A DNA stretch of 64,000 nucleotides from Sandaracinaceae bacterium (GCA_019637095.1 JAHBWG010000010.1:93085-157084); one strand, 5' to 3'; counted from the stretch's first letter, positions 45,478 through 54,438 are shown. The notes: generated by a model from the sequence alone, not told the origin. Numbers and translations: made by a program.

Positions 45478-45508
45478 GAGATCGCGCCGCGTTCGTCGGC
45501 GCGATCTC
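45478..45508 (+). terminator. Perfect 12-bp hairpin after the small gene
   Basis: GAGATCGCGCCG at 45478-45489 pairs exactly with CGGCGCGATCTC at 45497-45508 around a seven-base loop. It begins two bases after the stop codon. No T-run follows, so it may be a terminator of the GC-rich type or an mRNA-protecting 3' hairpin. Confidence 0.55.
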
Positions 45509-45610
45509 CACGCAGCCGCCCCGATCGAGATGAGGGCGCGTGGGGGCCGCGCGCGGCGCGCGCCCTCGCCCGATTGACTCGACGGGCGGCGTCGCGTAAT
45601 CGGCGGGGCG

Positions 45611-46897
45611 ATGTGGATCCTCCACGGCGGGCGCGTCATCGATCCCGCGAGCGGGCGCGACGAGGTCGCCGACGTGGTCCTCGAGGACGGCCGCGTGCGC
45701 GCCGTCGGGCCGCGCGCCGGCGCCGCCTTCGAGGGCGAGCGCGTCGAGCGACTCGACTGCGCGGGCCGCTGGGTCGTGCCTGGGCTCATCGATCTGCACG
45801 TGCACCTGCGCGAGCCCGGGCAGGAGTACAAGGAGGACATCGCCTCGGGCCTCGCCGCGGCCGCCGCGGGCGGCTTCACGACCGTGTGCGCGATGCCGAA
45901 CACGAAGCCGGTCAACGACCGCCGCGTCATCACCGAGGCGATGCTCGCCCGCGCGAAGGGCGCGCGCGGCGCGCGGCTGAAGGTCTTCGGCGCCGTCACC
46001 GTCGAGAGCCGCGGCGAGCAGCTCACGGAGATGGCGGACCTCGCCGAGGCGGGCGCGCTCGGCGTGAGCGACGACGGCGTCTGCGTGATGAACGCGGCGG
46101 TGATGCGGCGCGCGCTCGAGTACGCGCGCACGTTCGACCTGCTCGTCTCGCAGCACTGCGAGGACCACCACATGACCGCCCGGGCGCCGATGAACGAGGG
46201 CCCGATCGCGACGCGCCTCGGCGTCAACGGCTGGCCGAGCGCGGCCGAGGACGTGATCGTCGCGCGCGACCTGATCCTCGCGGAGCTGACCGGCGCGCGC
46301 TACCACGTCGCGCACCTCTCGACGCGCGGCGCGGTGCGCCTCTTGCGCGAGGCGAAGAGCCGCGGGCTCGCCGTCAGCGCGGAGGTCACCCCGCACCACC
46401 TCCTGCTCACCGACGAGGCGGTCCTCGGGTACCGCACGTTCTGCAAGGTGAACCCGCCGCTGCGGAGCGAAGAGGACCGCGAGGCGGTGCTCGAGGCGCT
46501 CCGCGACGGGACGATCGACTGCATCGCGACGGATCACGCGCCGCACAGCTCGCTCGAGAAGGACTGCGAGCTCGACGAGGCCGCGTTCGGCATCAACGGG
46601 CTCGAGCCCGCGCTCGGCTCGCTGATGGCCCTCGTGCGCGACGGGCACCTGAGCGAGCGCCGCCTGATCGAGACGCTGACGAGCGCGCCGGCCCGCGTCG
46701 GCAAGCTCGAGGGCGGCGCGCTGCGCGAGGGCGCGCCGGCGGACGTCGCGGTGATCGATCCCGCGCTCCGCTGGACGCTCCGCGCGAGCGACATGCGGAG
46801 CAAGTCCCACAACACGCCCTTCCTCGATCGAGAGCTCGAGGGCGCCGTCACCCACACGTTCGTGGGGGGCGGGCTGATGTATGCGAGGGGTTCGTGA
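45611..46897 (+). CDS. pyrC: Dihydroorotase, class I type
   Basis: A 428-residue amidohydrolase that closes carbamoyl-aspartate to dihydroorotate, the third step of pyrimidine synthesis. The metal motif HVHLREPGQE is near residue 62, the region GVSDDGVCV follows, and later QHCEDHHM, GARYHVAHLSTRGA, HHLLLTD, and IATDHAPHSSLEK near residue 307 with the catalytic Asp. The length and the D-x-H-x-H-R motif fit the class I zinc dihydroorotase. Its stop overlaps the start of carA (GTGA), so two pyrimidine genes are coupled. No pyrB is visible. Confidence 0.9.
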   Translation: MWILHGGRVIDPASGRDEVADVVLEDGRVRAVGPRAGAAFEGERVERLDCAGRWVVPGLIDLHVHLREPGQEYKEDIASGLAAAAAGGFTTVCAMPNTKPVNDRRVITEAMLARAKGARGARLKVFGAVTVESRGEQLTEMADLAEAGALGVSDDGVCVMNAAVMRRALEYARTFDLLVSQHCEDHHMTARAPMNEGPIATRLGVNGWPSAAEDVIVARDLILAELTGARYHVAHLSTRGAVRLLREAKSRGLAVSAEVTPHHLLLTDEAVLGYRTFCKVNPPLRSEEDREAVLEALRDGTIDCIATDHAPHSSLEKDCELDEAAFGINGLEPALGSLMALVRDGHLSERRLIETLTSAPARVGKLEGGALREGAPADVAVIDPALRWTLRASDMRSKSHNTPFLDRELEGAVTHTFVGGGLMYARGS

Positions 46898-47997
46898 GCG
46901 AGAAGAACGCACGACTGGTGCTCGCCGATGGCGAGGTCTTCGAGGGCGCGGCGATCGGCGCGCCGGGAACGACCGTCGGCGAGGCGGTCTTCACGACGGG
47001 CATGACGGGCTACCAAGAGGTCCTGACCGATCCGTCCTTCTGCCATCAGGTCGTCTGCATGACGGCGCCGCAGATGGGCAACACGGGCACGACCCCCGAG
47101 GACGACGAGGGGCCGCGGCCGCACCTCGCCGGCTTCGTGGTGCACGAGCTAAGCCCCATCGCGAGCAATTGGCGCAGCACCGAGACGCTCGACGCCTATC
47201 TCCGGCGCCACGGCGTCGTGGGCATCGAGCGCGTCGACACGCGCGCGCTCACGCGGCACCTGCGCGATCACGGCGCGCAGATGTGCGCGGTCGGCACCGA
47301 GCCGACCGAGGCGCTGCTCGCGCGGGCGAAGGCCGCCCCGCCGATGAGCGGGCTCGATCTCACCGAGCGCGTCACGACGCGCGAGCCCTACGAGTGGCGC
47401 GACGGCTCGGGCGCGTGGCGCGTCGACACGGCCGACGCGGACGCGCACGTCGTCGTCATCGACTACGGCGTGAAGCGGAACATCCTGCGCTGCTTCGCCG
47501 ACCTCGGCTGCCGCCTCACCGTGCTGCCGGCGCGCGCGAGCGCCGACGACGTGCTCGCGCGCGAGCCGGACGGCGTGTTCCTGAGCAACGGGCCCGGCGA
47601 TCCGGCGGCGACCGAGCACGGCGTCGCGCTCGCGCGCGCGCTGGTCGGCAAGGCGCCGCTGTTCGGGATCTGCCTCGGCCATCAGCTCCTGGCGCTCGCG
47701 CTCGGCGCCAAGACCTTCAAGCTGAAGTTCGGGCACCGCGGGCTGAACCACCCCGTGAAGGACCTCACGACCGGCAAGGTCGAGATCACGACGCAGAACC
47801 ATGGGTTCGCGGTCGACCTCGACGGCCTGCCCGCCTCGCTCGCGTGCACGCACGTGCACCTCAACGACGGGACCTGCCAGGGCGTCGAGCACCGCGAGAG
47901 CGGCGCGTTCGGCGTGCAGTTCCACCCGGAGGCGGGCGCGGGCCCGCACGACTCGCGCTACCTCTTCCGCCGCTTCGTCGATCGCATGCGCGCGTGA
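46894..47997 (+). CDS. carA: Carbamoyl-phosphate synthase small subunit (glutaminase)
   Basis: A 367-residue protein that hydrolyses glutamine and passes ammonia to the large subunit CarB, to make carbamoyl phosphate for pyrimidines and arginine. The N-terminal domain has GEAVFTTGMTGYQEVLTDPSF. The class I glutaminase domain has GICLGHQ with catalytic Cys 260, and FHPEA with His 344 and Glu 346, completing the triad. The GTG start overlaps the end of pyrC. carB is not next to it. Confidence 0.93.
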   Translation: MSEKNARLVLADGEVFEGAAIGAPGTTVGEAVFTTGMTGYQEVLTDPSFCHQVVCMTAPQMGNTGTTPEDDEGPRPHLAGFVVHELSPIASNWRSTETLDAYLRRHGVVGIERVDTRALTRHLRDHGAQMCAVGTEPTEALLARAKAAPPMSGLDLTERVTTREPYEWRDGSGAWRVDTADADAHVVVIDYGVKRNILRCFADLGCRLTVLPARASADDVLAREPDGVFLSNGPGDPAATEHGVALARALVGKAPLFGICLGHQLLALALGAKTFKLKFGHRGLNHPVKDLTTGKVEITTQNHGFAVDLDGLPASLACTHVHLNDGTCQGVEHRESGAFGVQFHPEAGAGPHDSRYLFRRFVDRMRA

Positions 47998-48042
47998 CCA
48001 GCGCTTGAAGGAGCGCGCGCGCTTCTGGTATGAGCCGCCCCC

Positions 48043-48750
48043 ATGGACAAGGTGGTGGCGAGCGCGGCCGAGGCCGTCGCCGACATTCCGGAGGGCGCGA
48101 CCGTCGTCGCCGGGGGCTTCGGCCTCTGCGGCATCCCGGAGCTCTGCATCGCGGCGCTCCGCGACCGCGGCGTGAAGCACCTGACGGTCGTGTCGAACAA
48201 CTGCGGCGTCGACGAGTTCGGCCTCGGGCTGCTCCTGCGCGGGCGGCAGATCGACAAGATGGTCTCGAGCTACGTCGGAGAGAACAGAGAGTTCGAGCGC
48301 CAGTTCCTGAGCGGCGAGCTGAAGGTGGAGCTCTGCCCGCAGGGCACGCTCGCCGAGCGCCTGCGCGCCGGCGGCGCGGGGATCGCGGGCTTCTACACGC
48401 GCGCGGGCGTCGGCACCGAGGTCGCCGAAGGCAAAGAGACGCGCACGTTCGACGACGGACACACCTACGTGCTCGAGCGAGCCATCCGCGGAGACTTCGC
48501 CATCGTGAAGGCCTTCAAGGGAGACCGGCACGGCAACCTCGTGTTCCGCGCGACCGCCCGCAACTTCAACCCGCTCTGCGCGATGGCCGGCGACGTGACG
48601 ATCGCCGAGGTCGAGGAGCTCGTCGAGGTCGGCGAGCTCGACCCGGATCAGGTCCACCTGCCCGGCGTGTTCGTCCAGCGGGTGGTCGTCGGCGGCGGCG
48701 CGCACGAGAAGCGCATCGAGCGGCGCACCACGCGCCCGAGGGAGGCGTGA
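48043..48750 (+). CDS. scoA: 3-oxoacid CoA-transferase subunit A
   Basis: A 235-residue subunit of succinyl-CoA:3-ketoacid CoA-transferase. This enzyme moves CoA from succinyl-CoA to acetoacetate or a related acid. Typical alpha-subunit motifs are present: [33 protein letters not shown], and [17 protein letters not shown]. It lies five bases before scoB and the two work as one heteromer. The ATG at 48043 is preceded by a 45-base gap from carA, so it may belong to the same transcript. Confidence 0.9.
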   Translation: MDKVVASAAEAVADIPEGATVVAGGFGLCGIPELCIAALRDRGVKHLTVVSNNCGVDEFGLGLLLRGRQIDKMVSSYVGENREFERQFLSGELKVELCPQGTLAERLRAGGAGIAGFYTRAGVGTEVAEGKETRTFDDGHTYVLERAIRGDFAIVKAFKGDRHGNLVFRATARNFNPLCAMAGDVTIAEVEELVEVGELDPDQVHLPGVFVQRVVVGGGAHEKRIERRTTRPREA

Positions 48751-48754
48751 GACG

Positions 48755-49411
48755 ATGGCCCTGACCCGCGAAGAGATCGCCCAGGTGGCCGCGCGCGAGC
48801 TCCGCGACGGCTTCTACGTGAACCTCGGCATCGGGATGCCGACGCTCGTCGCCAACTACATCCCCGAGGGGATGGAGGTGATGCTCCAGTCCGAGAACGG
48901 GCTGCTCGGCGTCGGCCCCTTCCCGTACGAGGGCGAGGAGGATCCCGACCTGATCAACGCGGGCAAGGAGACGGTCACCACCGTGCCGGGCGCGAGCTTC
49001 TTCGACAGCGCGACGAGCTTCGGGATGATCCGCGGCGGGCACATCGACCTCGCGATCCTCGGCACGATGGAGGTCAGCAAGGACGGCAGCCTCGCCAACT
49101 GGATGATCCCCGGCAAGATGGTCAAGGGGATGGGCGGCGCGATGGACCTCGTCGTCGGCGCCAAGCGCGTCGTGGTCATCACGACGCACACGGCGAAGGA
49201 CGGGGCGCCGAAGATCCTGAACCAGTGCACGCTGCCGCTGACCGGGATCGGCGTCGTGAACCGGATCATCACCGACCTCGCGGTCATCGACGTCACGCCC
49301 GATGGGCTCGTGCTGCGCGAGGTCGCGCCGGGCGTGAGCGCGCGCGAGGTCCAGGAGAAGACCGAGGCGCCGCTCCTCGCCGCGCCTGACCTCTGCGAGA
49401 TCGCGCTCTGA
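48755..49411 (+). CDS. scoB: 3-oxoacid CoA-transferase subunit B
   Basis: A 218-residue beta subunit. It has [21 protein letters not shown] and [12 protein letters not shown] with the catalytic Glu 47, which forms the glutamyl-CoA intermediate in the family. Later motifs include [24 protein letters not shown] and [25 protein letters not shown]. It completes the transferase with scoA. It is followed at once by copy B of the intergenic hairpin repeat. Confidence 0.92.
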   Translation: MALTREEIAQVAARELRDGFYVNLGIGMPTLVANYIPEGMEVMLQSENGLLGVGPFPYEGEEDPDLINAGKETVTTVPGASFFDSATSFGMIRGGHIDLAILGTMEVSKDGSLANWMIPGKMVKGMGGAMDLVVGAKRVVVITTHTAKDGAPKILNQCTLPLTGIGVVNRIITDLAVIDVTPDGLVLREVAPGVSAREVQEKTEAPLLAAPDLCEIAL

Positions 49412-49412
49412 G

Positions 49413-49508
49413 TTTCGGAGGGGTTGTTCCAACGATGGCGCCCCCTCGGCCGACGGCCATCGCTGCGCGATGGCCTGGCCTCGAACGGCGCCGTCGGCCG
49501 CGTGCGCG
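49413..49508 (+). repeat. Intergenic hairpin repeat, copy B
   Basis: About 96 bases, closely similar to copy A at 33931-34024, and in the same orientation. The hairpin has nine-base arms (49455-49463 and 49467-49475, GGCCATCGC) around a TGC loop. The loop differs from copy A by one base, yet both arms are perfectly kept. It begins one base after the scoB stop codon, so it is part of the scoB 3' end. Confidence 0.75.
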
Positions 49509-49563
49509 ACTCGACCGATGGGTGCTTCGCCGCCCTCCCCCGCCGTGGCCGGCCTTCGAGGCG

Positions 49564-50646
49564 CTACGCGCCGAGCGGGCGCGCGACCTTGCGCTCGCGG
49601 AGCTTCCAGATCCAGCCGTCGTAGAGGAAGTGCAGCATCGAGCCGCCGACGTAGTAGGCGAGGTAGACCTCGCTCGTGCGGTGATCCTGCAGGCCGAGGA
49701 AGGCGAGCCCGAAGCCCGCGATGAGCAGCGGCGCGAACGCGAGCGGGCGGCCGAGGAGCATCGCCGCGAGACCGCGCTCGGGGCGGCCGCGCCAGGAGCG
49801 CTCGGCGTAGTGATGCACGAACGCGAGGTACTCGAGCGCGTGCGCCGCGCCGAAGCAGAGGTAGCCGACGATCGGCCCGTGCACGGCGAACACCAGGAGG
49901 AGCAGCACGGTCGAGCCGAGGAAGATCCAGCGCGGACCCTTGTCCACGCGCGCCGCGCGCTCGGCGCGCCACCACCACGCGATCACCGCGACGGCGCCGA
50001 GGCCCGCGAGCGCGAGCAGCGCCTCGTACAGAGGGTGCGTGACGTAGGGCGTCAGCGCGGCGAGCACCCGGGCCGCGCTCGGGTGGCCGCCGAACGTGGC
50101 CGGCCGCAGCACCGGGAGCGACAGCGACATCAGCGCCACGAGCGTCCAGACGAGCGCGCGGTCGCGCCGCGCGTGCGCGCGCGCCTCGAGCCCACCCTTG
50201 GCTCGGCCCGCGTAGGCGCGCAGGATCCCGTAGCGCTGCTGGACGGTGTGCCAGACGTTCCACACGCCGCTCGCGACGAGCAGCACCGTGAAGGGCGTGA
50301 AGACGGCGCCGCCGGCGCGGACGGGGCCGTCGACGCCCAAGAGCAGCGCGGCGATCCCGAACACGATCAGCGGCGAGGCGACGTACGCGAGGCCGCGCTG
50401 CGCGAAGGTCTCGCGGTCGCCGTAGACGAGCACGAAGGTGTAGTGCCGATGCACGAACGTGAGGCCGAGCACGACGAGGACCGCGAGCGAGAGCGCCCTC
50501 GCCTCCTCCGCCGGCGGGAGCGGCGCGAGGCCGATCCCGTCGCGGCCGAGGCCGAGCACGAGCACGACCCATACGTAGACGGGCACCCAGCAGAACGCGA
50601 GCAGGGCGACGTCGAAGAGCGGGCCGCGGAGCCAGGGGCGTTCCAC
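49564..50646 (-). CDS. Polytopic membrane protein with conserved-looking His motifs
   Basis: A 360-residue protein with about eight membrane helices. Several His-containing segments lie near helix ends: FVHRHYTFVLVYGDRETF, WHTVQQRYGILRAYAG, AAHALEYLAFVHHYAERS, and SMLHFLYDGWIWKLRER. Such His clusters in a membrane protein often bind metal, as in membrane oxygenases and desaturases, but I do not recognise the family. It lies between scoB with the repeat, and the His-rich lipoprotein. Confidence 0.65.
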   Translation of the reverse strand: MERPWLRGPLFDVALLAFCWVPVYVWVVLVLGLGRDGIGLAPLPPAEEARALSLAVLVVLGLTFVHRHYTFVLVYGDRETFAQRGLAYVASPLIVFGIAALLLGVDGPVRAGGAVFTPFTVLLVASGVWNVWHTVQQRYGILRAYAGRAKGGLEARAHARRDRALVWTLVALMSLSLPVLRPATFGGHPSAARVLAALTPYVTHPLYEALLALAGLGAVAVIAWWWRAERAARVDKGPRWIFLGSTVLLLLVFAVHGPIVGYLCFGAAHALEYLAFVHHYAERSWRGRPERGLAAMLLGRPLAFAPLLIAGFGLAFLGLQDHRTSEVYLAYYVGGSMLHFLYDGWIWKLRERKVARPLGA

Positions 50647-50784
50647 TTCGCCCGCTACGGTAGCGCGAACCGTCGCCGTGAGGACCTCCCCTCGCGCGGA
50701 CGGGGCGCGACCACGCTCCTCGGGACCAGCTTCGCACCGGCCTCGTCCCGCGGTGCGGCGTCTCGAGAGGCCGAGCCCTACCTC

Positions 50785-51480
50785 TCAGTGGCAGTGATCG
50801 ACGTCGCAGTCGTTCGAGCAGCAGTCGCTGTTCATCGTGCAGGACGCGCCGCCCGGCGCGCAGGTGCCGCCGTCCTCGTGGTGGTGGCCGCCGTCCTCCT
50901 CGTGGTGGTGGCCGCCGTCCTCCTCGTGGTGGTGGCCGCCGTCCTCCTCGTGGTGGTGGCCCCCGTCGCCCTCCGGGTGCCCCTGATCCGCGAGCACGGC
51001 GACGAGCACGAGCTCGCGCGGGCCGTCGGCCGCGAACGTGAGGACGTAGTCGCGCGGCTCGTGGATGTGCGCGCGGTAGTCGTCGATGAGCGTGTCGGGG
51101 CAGACCCCATGACGCAGGCTGCTCGCGATTCCGTCGGGGGCGAGGTGGGTGATGCGGTCGCGCTCGCTCACGAAGAGCGCCGCGTCGACGTGCTCGACCG
51201 GGGTGCGCAAGACGGCGTAGCCCGCGGCGCCGGCCGGCAGCGTCACGCGGTAGGGGTTCGCGGCACCGACGATCGCGGGGAGCTCGATGACCGCGTCGCC
51301 CGCGCTCGCCGCCGAGCTCGCGGCCACGAGCGCCTGCGGTGCGCCGCCCGCTGCGGTGCACGACGCCATCGCGGCGGCGTCGGCGTCACCGCGCGGCCGG
51401 TCGTCGGAGGGGCCATCGCACGCGCAGCAGAGGGCGAGGGACAGGGTGATCGAGAGCGCAGAGGAGACGAAGCGACGCAT
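50785..51480 (-). CDS. Lipoprotein with His-rich repeats
   Basis: A 231-residue lipoprotein: the signal runs to about residue 20, with candidate lipobox Cys in ALCCAC. A beta-rich middle domain (about 60-165) follows. The C-terminal part has four copies of the unit GGHHHEED, a strong metal-binding pattern, then a Cys-rich end (CAPGG, CTMNSDCCSND, CDVDHCH) with six or more Cys. Periplasmic or surface binding of zinc, nickel or copper is a reasonable inference. The ATG at 51480 is chosen over the GTG at 51486. Confidence 0.75.
   Translation of the reverse strand: MRRFVSSALSITLSLALCCACDGPSDDRPRGDADAAAMASCTAAGGAPQALVAASSAASAGDAVIELPAIVGAANPYRVTLPAGAAGYAVLRTPVEHVDAALFVSERDRITHLAPDGIASSLRHGVCPDTLIDDYRAHIHEPRDYVLTFAADGPRELVLVAVLADQGHPEGDGGHHHEEDGGHHHEEDGGHHHEEDGGHHHEDGGTCAPGGASCTMNSDCCSNDCDVDHCH
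50878..50965. repeat. 24-bp tandem repeat that encodes the HHH units
   Basis: GTGGTGGTGGCC begins at 50878, 50902, 50926 and 50950, exactly 24 bases apart, with nearly identical sequence between. On the minus strand the unit encodes GGHHHEED in the His-rich lipoprotein. It is in frame, so unit number can change without breaking the protein. Confidence 0.88.
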
Positions 51481-51662
51481 CCCCACCGTCTACCGCAGGT
51501 CGAGATCATGTTCACGCAGCTGCGACGAATCGCCGCGCACCCAGGCCTGTCGACGCATCGAGCGCCCACGCGGTCGAGCGCCCGCCGAGGCGTCTGCGCC
51601 GAGATCCTTCCCGACGAGGAGACGCGGACGGCTGGAACCTTGGAACGCGCTCCTCCGAAGGC

Positions 51663-52187
51663 TCAACGCCGGACGGGGTACTTCGCGAGCTTGCGCTGGA
51701 GCGAGCGGCGGTGGATCCCGAGCAGACGCGCCGCCTGCGAGACGTTGCCGTTGCACTCGGCGAGCACGCGGTTGATGTGCTCCCACTCCGTGCGCGCGAG
51801 CGAGGGGACCGAGTCGGGCGGCGCCGCGTCGCGATCGCGGCGCTCGAACGCGCGCAGGATCTCGTCGATCTCGGCGGGCTTGGTGAGGTAGTCGATGGCG
51901 CCCTCGCGGATCGCCTCGACGGCCGTGGCGATGCTGCCGAAGCCCGTCAACAAGACGATCTTGGTCGAGGGATCGATCGCGAGCAGGGCGCGCACCGTCT
52001 CGAGCCCCGTCATCTCCGGCATGCGCAGATCGACCACCGCATGCTCCGGGCTCTCGCGGCTCGCGACCTCGAGCGCCTCCTGCCCCGACCCCGCCGCCGA
52101 CGCCTCCCAGCCCCGCGCCGCGAAGGCGCGGGCGAGCCGCTCGCGGAAGCGCTCGTCGTCGTCCACGACCAGGACCGTCGGCTTCAC
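51663..52187 (-). CDS. regA: RegA/PrrA-type response regulator
   Basis: A 174-residue regulator of the ActR/PrrA/RegA group. The receiver (about 1-118) has VLVVDDDERFRERL, the phospho-acceptor Asp near residue 53 in VVDLRMPEMTG, and LTGFGSIATAVEAIREGAIDYLTKP. A Pro/Ala linker precedes a Fis-type helix-turn-helix (NVSQAARLLGIHRRSLQRKL). The group controls genes for energy metabolism in response to redox state. The GTG overlaps the stop of the sensor gene (GTGA), so sensor and regulator are coupled. Confidence 0.85.
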   Translation of the reverse strand: MKPTVLVVDDDERFRERLARAFAARGWEASAAGSGQEALEVASRESPEHAVVDLRMPEMTGLETVRALLAIDPSTKIVLLTGFGSIATAVEAIREGAIDYLTKPAEIDEILRAFERRDRDAAPPDSVPSLARTEWEHINRVLAECNGNVSQAARLLGIHRRSLQRKLAKYPVRR

Positions 52188-53431
52188 GCGGCGCCTCCGA
52201 GGGTGCGAGGGAAGCGCAGCCGGGCCACCGTGCCCGCGCCGAGCTTCGAGTCGAGCACGAGCTCGCCGCCGAGCTGCTCGGCGACCGCGCGCGCGAGGAA
52301 GAGGCCGAGCCCCATCCCTTCGCCTTTGGTCGTGAAGAACGGCTCGGTCGCCTGGCGCGCGATCTCGGGGCTCATCCCGGCGCCGTGGTCGGCGACCTCG
52401 AAGCGCGCGCTCGTCGCGTCGGCCGCGACCGAGAGGTGGACCCCCTCGCCGGGCGCGCTCGCGTCGAGCGCGTTGCGCAGCAGGTTGCGCAGCGCGAGGG
52501 TGAGCGCCATCGGCGGCAGGCGCGCCTCTTCGTCCGCTGCACCCTCGACGACGACGCGCGCACGATCGGGACCGAGCCGCTCGAGCGCGCGATCCACCAC
52601 GTCGCCGAGGCGCACCGAGGCGAGCCCCTCGCCGCGCACGACGCCGCCCGCCGCGCCGAGGCCCTCGAGGATCTCCCGACACCGCAGCCCCTCGCCGCGG
52701 ATCAGGCGCACGTCCTCCAAGATCTCCTCGCCCACGTCGCGCCCCTCGAGCGCGCGCTCGAGCTCGCCCGCCGCGATCACGATCGTCCCGATCGGCGTGC
52801 CGAGCTCGTGCGCCGCGCCGGCGGCGAGGCTCGTCAGCGCGAGCACGCGGGCGCTGCGCTCGGTGCGCGCGCGCTCGCCGGCGAGCTCGCGCTCGCGCCG
52901 GGCGAGCGCCGAGGCGAGCCGCGCGACGAACACCGCGATGAGCCCGGCCGCGACGCCGAACGCGATCCACATCCCGCGCAGGTGCGCCTCGAGGTGGACG
53001 TGCGCTCGATGGTGGTCCGCCTCGTCGGCGAGCAGGAACAGCACCGCATAACCGACGAGCGAGAGCGCGAGGACGACGAGCACCGTGCGGGTCGACGGCA
53101 TCACCGCGGCGAGCGTGATGTAGACGAAGTAGAGCGCGGTGAACGGGTTCATCGGCCCGCCCGTCAGGTGCAGGAGCGCCGTGAGCAGGACCACGTCCGC
53201 GACGAGGACGACGCTCACCGTCGGCCCGCGCTCGAGGCGCGGGCGCATGACGCTGAGCGCGACGTTGGAGGCGGCGAACCCGCCGAGCAGCGCGAGCCCG
53301 ACGCCCGGCTCGGCGAGGTCCTGCCACCACGCCGTGCCGAGCGCGAGCCCCTGCGCGGCGAGGGTCAGCCACCGCAGCCGGATGAGCCACGTCAGCCCGA
53401 CCGCTTCGACGCTGTCCTGCACGTCGCGCAT
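52184..53431 (-). CDS. regB: RegB/PrrB-type redox sensor histidine kinase
   Basis: A 415-residue membrane histidine kinase of the RegB group. About five or six membrane helices (residues 15-175) include the quinone-site heptapeptide region GGPMNPF near residue 90. The H-box is AAGAAHELGTPIGTI near 208. A Cys in LRCREIL near 250 is in the position of the redox-active Cys of RegB. The ATPase has NALDASAP, DHGAGM and GEGMGLGLFLARA. Together these support redox sensing. I prefer the ATG at 53431; the open frame from 53491 would add 20 residues. Confidence 0.85.
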   Translation of the reverse strand: MRDVQDSVEAVGLTWLIRLRWLTLAAQGLALGTAWWQDLAEPGVGLALLGGFAASNVALSVMRPRLERGPTVSVVLVADVVLLTALLHLTGGPMNPFTALYFVYITLAAVMPSTRTVLVVLALSLVGYAVLFLLADEADHHRAHVHLEAHLRGMWIAFGVAAGLIAVFVARLASALARRERELAGERARTERSARVLALTSLAAGAAHELGTPIGTIVIAAGELERALEGRDVGEEILEDVRLIRGEGLRCREILEGLGAAGGVVRGEGLASVRLGDVVDRALERLGPDRARVVVEGAADEEARLPPMALTLALRNLLRNALDASAPGEGVHLSVAADATSARFEVADHGAGMSPEIARQATEPFFTTKGEGMGLGLFLARAVAEQLGGELVLDSKLGAGTVARLRFPRTLGGAA

Positions 53432-53531
53432 CCTAGACCACGCGGCGGCCGAGGGAGCGCGAGGGGGGTGGAGCTGCGCCGCGAGAGCCATCGGCGCGGA
53501 ACCTAGCCGCCCGCCGCCGCGGAGGGAGCAG

Positions 53532-53550
53532 GTGCGGCAATTGGCCGCAC
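53532..53550. promoter_or_regulatory. Palindrome resembling a RegA binding site
   Basis: GTGCGGCAATTGGCCGCAC lies in the 173-base gap between regB and the divergent MbnP-like gene, 55 bases upstream of the latter. It contains GCGGC-N5-GCCGC, which fits the GCGGC-N5-G(T/C)CGC type reported for RegA/PrrA-bound promoters. Near-perfect dyad symmetry and its position between the regulator genes and a putative metal protein make it a good operator candidate. Confidence 0.5.
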
Positions 53551-53604
53551 GAGTCGACCGCTTCCGAGCGGCGGCGGTCGTCTCGATGTAGATCGACGGA
53601 CCTG

Positions 53605-54432
53605 ATGACCCGATCCACCACCCGCGCCCTCGGCGCGCTCCTCGTCATCTCGGGCTGCAGCCCGACCACCGACGTGACCCTGACGTTCGAGGGACTGGTC
53701 GGCGGCGCGCCCGCGCGCTGCGGCCAGACCTACGCGGGCCTCGGGACGAGCTCCACCGAGCTCGAGCTGTCGGACTTCCGCCTCTACGTCCACGACGTGC
53801 GCCTCGTGACCGCGGATGGCCGCGAGCGGCCCGTCACGCTCAGCGCGGACGGGCTCTGGCAGCAGCCGAGCGTGGCGCTGCTCGACTTCGAGGACGGCAC
53901 CGCCGGCTGCGAGAACGGCACGCCCGAGACGAACGCGACGCTGCGCGGCACGGTGGAGGATCCTGGGCCGTTCACTGGGCTGCGCATGCGGGTCGGCGTC
54001 CCGTTCGAGCTGAACCACGGCGACGCGTCGACCGCCGCCGCGCCGCTCAACCGCATCGCGATGTTCTGGAGCTGGAACGCGGGCTACAAGTTCCTCCGCG
54101 TCGACGGGCGCACGACGGGGCTCCCCGCCGGCTGGCGGCTGCACCTCGGGAGCACGGGCTGCGAGGGCGACGGCCGCGGCAACGTGAGCGGGTGCACCTT
54201 CGACAACCGCCCCGAGGTCACGCTCGATGGCGGCGACCCGACCGCGCGCCCGATCCGGATCGACCTCGCGGAGATCCTCGGCGCCTCGAACCTCGACGAG
54301 GACCTCGGCGGTCAGCCGGGCTGCATGAGCGGCGTCGACGACATGGACTGCCTCCCGATCTTCCACGCCCTCGGGCTGCCCTTCGCCGGCGCGCCGGCGC
54401 CCGGCCCGCAGCGGCTCTTCCGTCTCGAGTGA
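53605..54432 (+). CDS. MbnP-like copper-binding lipoprotein
   Basis: A 275-residue protein with a lipobox-like SGC near residue 18. The body matches the MbnP/metallo-mystery-pair group, with MFWSWNAGYKFLRVDG, HLGSTGCEG, and the C-terminal PRxI-type DLAEILGASNLDEDL, and it has eight Cys in the mature part. Relatives bind copper through oxidised Trp-derived ligands made by the partner MbnH, a di-haem peroxidase. No mbnH-like gene with CxxCH motifs follows; the next gene is a convergent kinase. Its role without that partner is unknown. It is divergent from regBA. Confidence 0.72.
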   Translation: MTRSTTRALGALLVISGCSPTTDVTLTFEGLVGGAPARCGQTYAGLGTSSTELELSDFRLYVHDVRLVTADGRERPVTLSADGLWQQPSVALLDFEDGTAGCENGTPETNATLRGTVEDPGPFTGLRMRVGVPFELNHGDASTAAAPLNRIAMFWSWNAGYKFLRVDGRTTGLPAGWRLHLGSTGCEGDGRGNVSGCTFDNRPEVTLDGGDPTARPIRIDLAEILGASNLDEDLGGQPGCMSGVDDMDCLPIFHALGLPFAGAPAPGPQRLFRLE

Positions 54433-54438
54433 CGCGCT

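Noticed and set aside
50878..50965. CRISPR-like tandem repeat
   Set aside because: The units are contiguous without spacers and lie in frame in a gene, so it is a coding minisatellite.
49435..51891. 818-codon plus-strand frame opposite the membrane and His-rich proteins
   Set aside because: It has strings of Arg/Glu/Val and no recognisable domain; the His repeats read as VVVVAAVL are a mirror of the real repeat.
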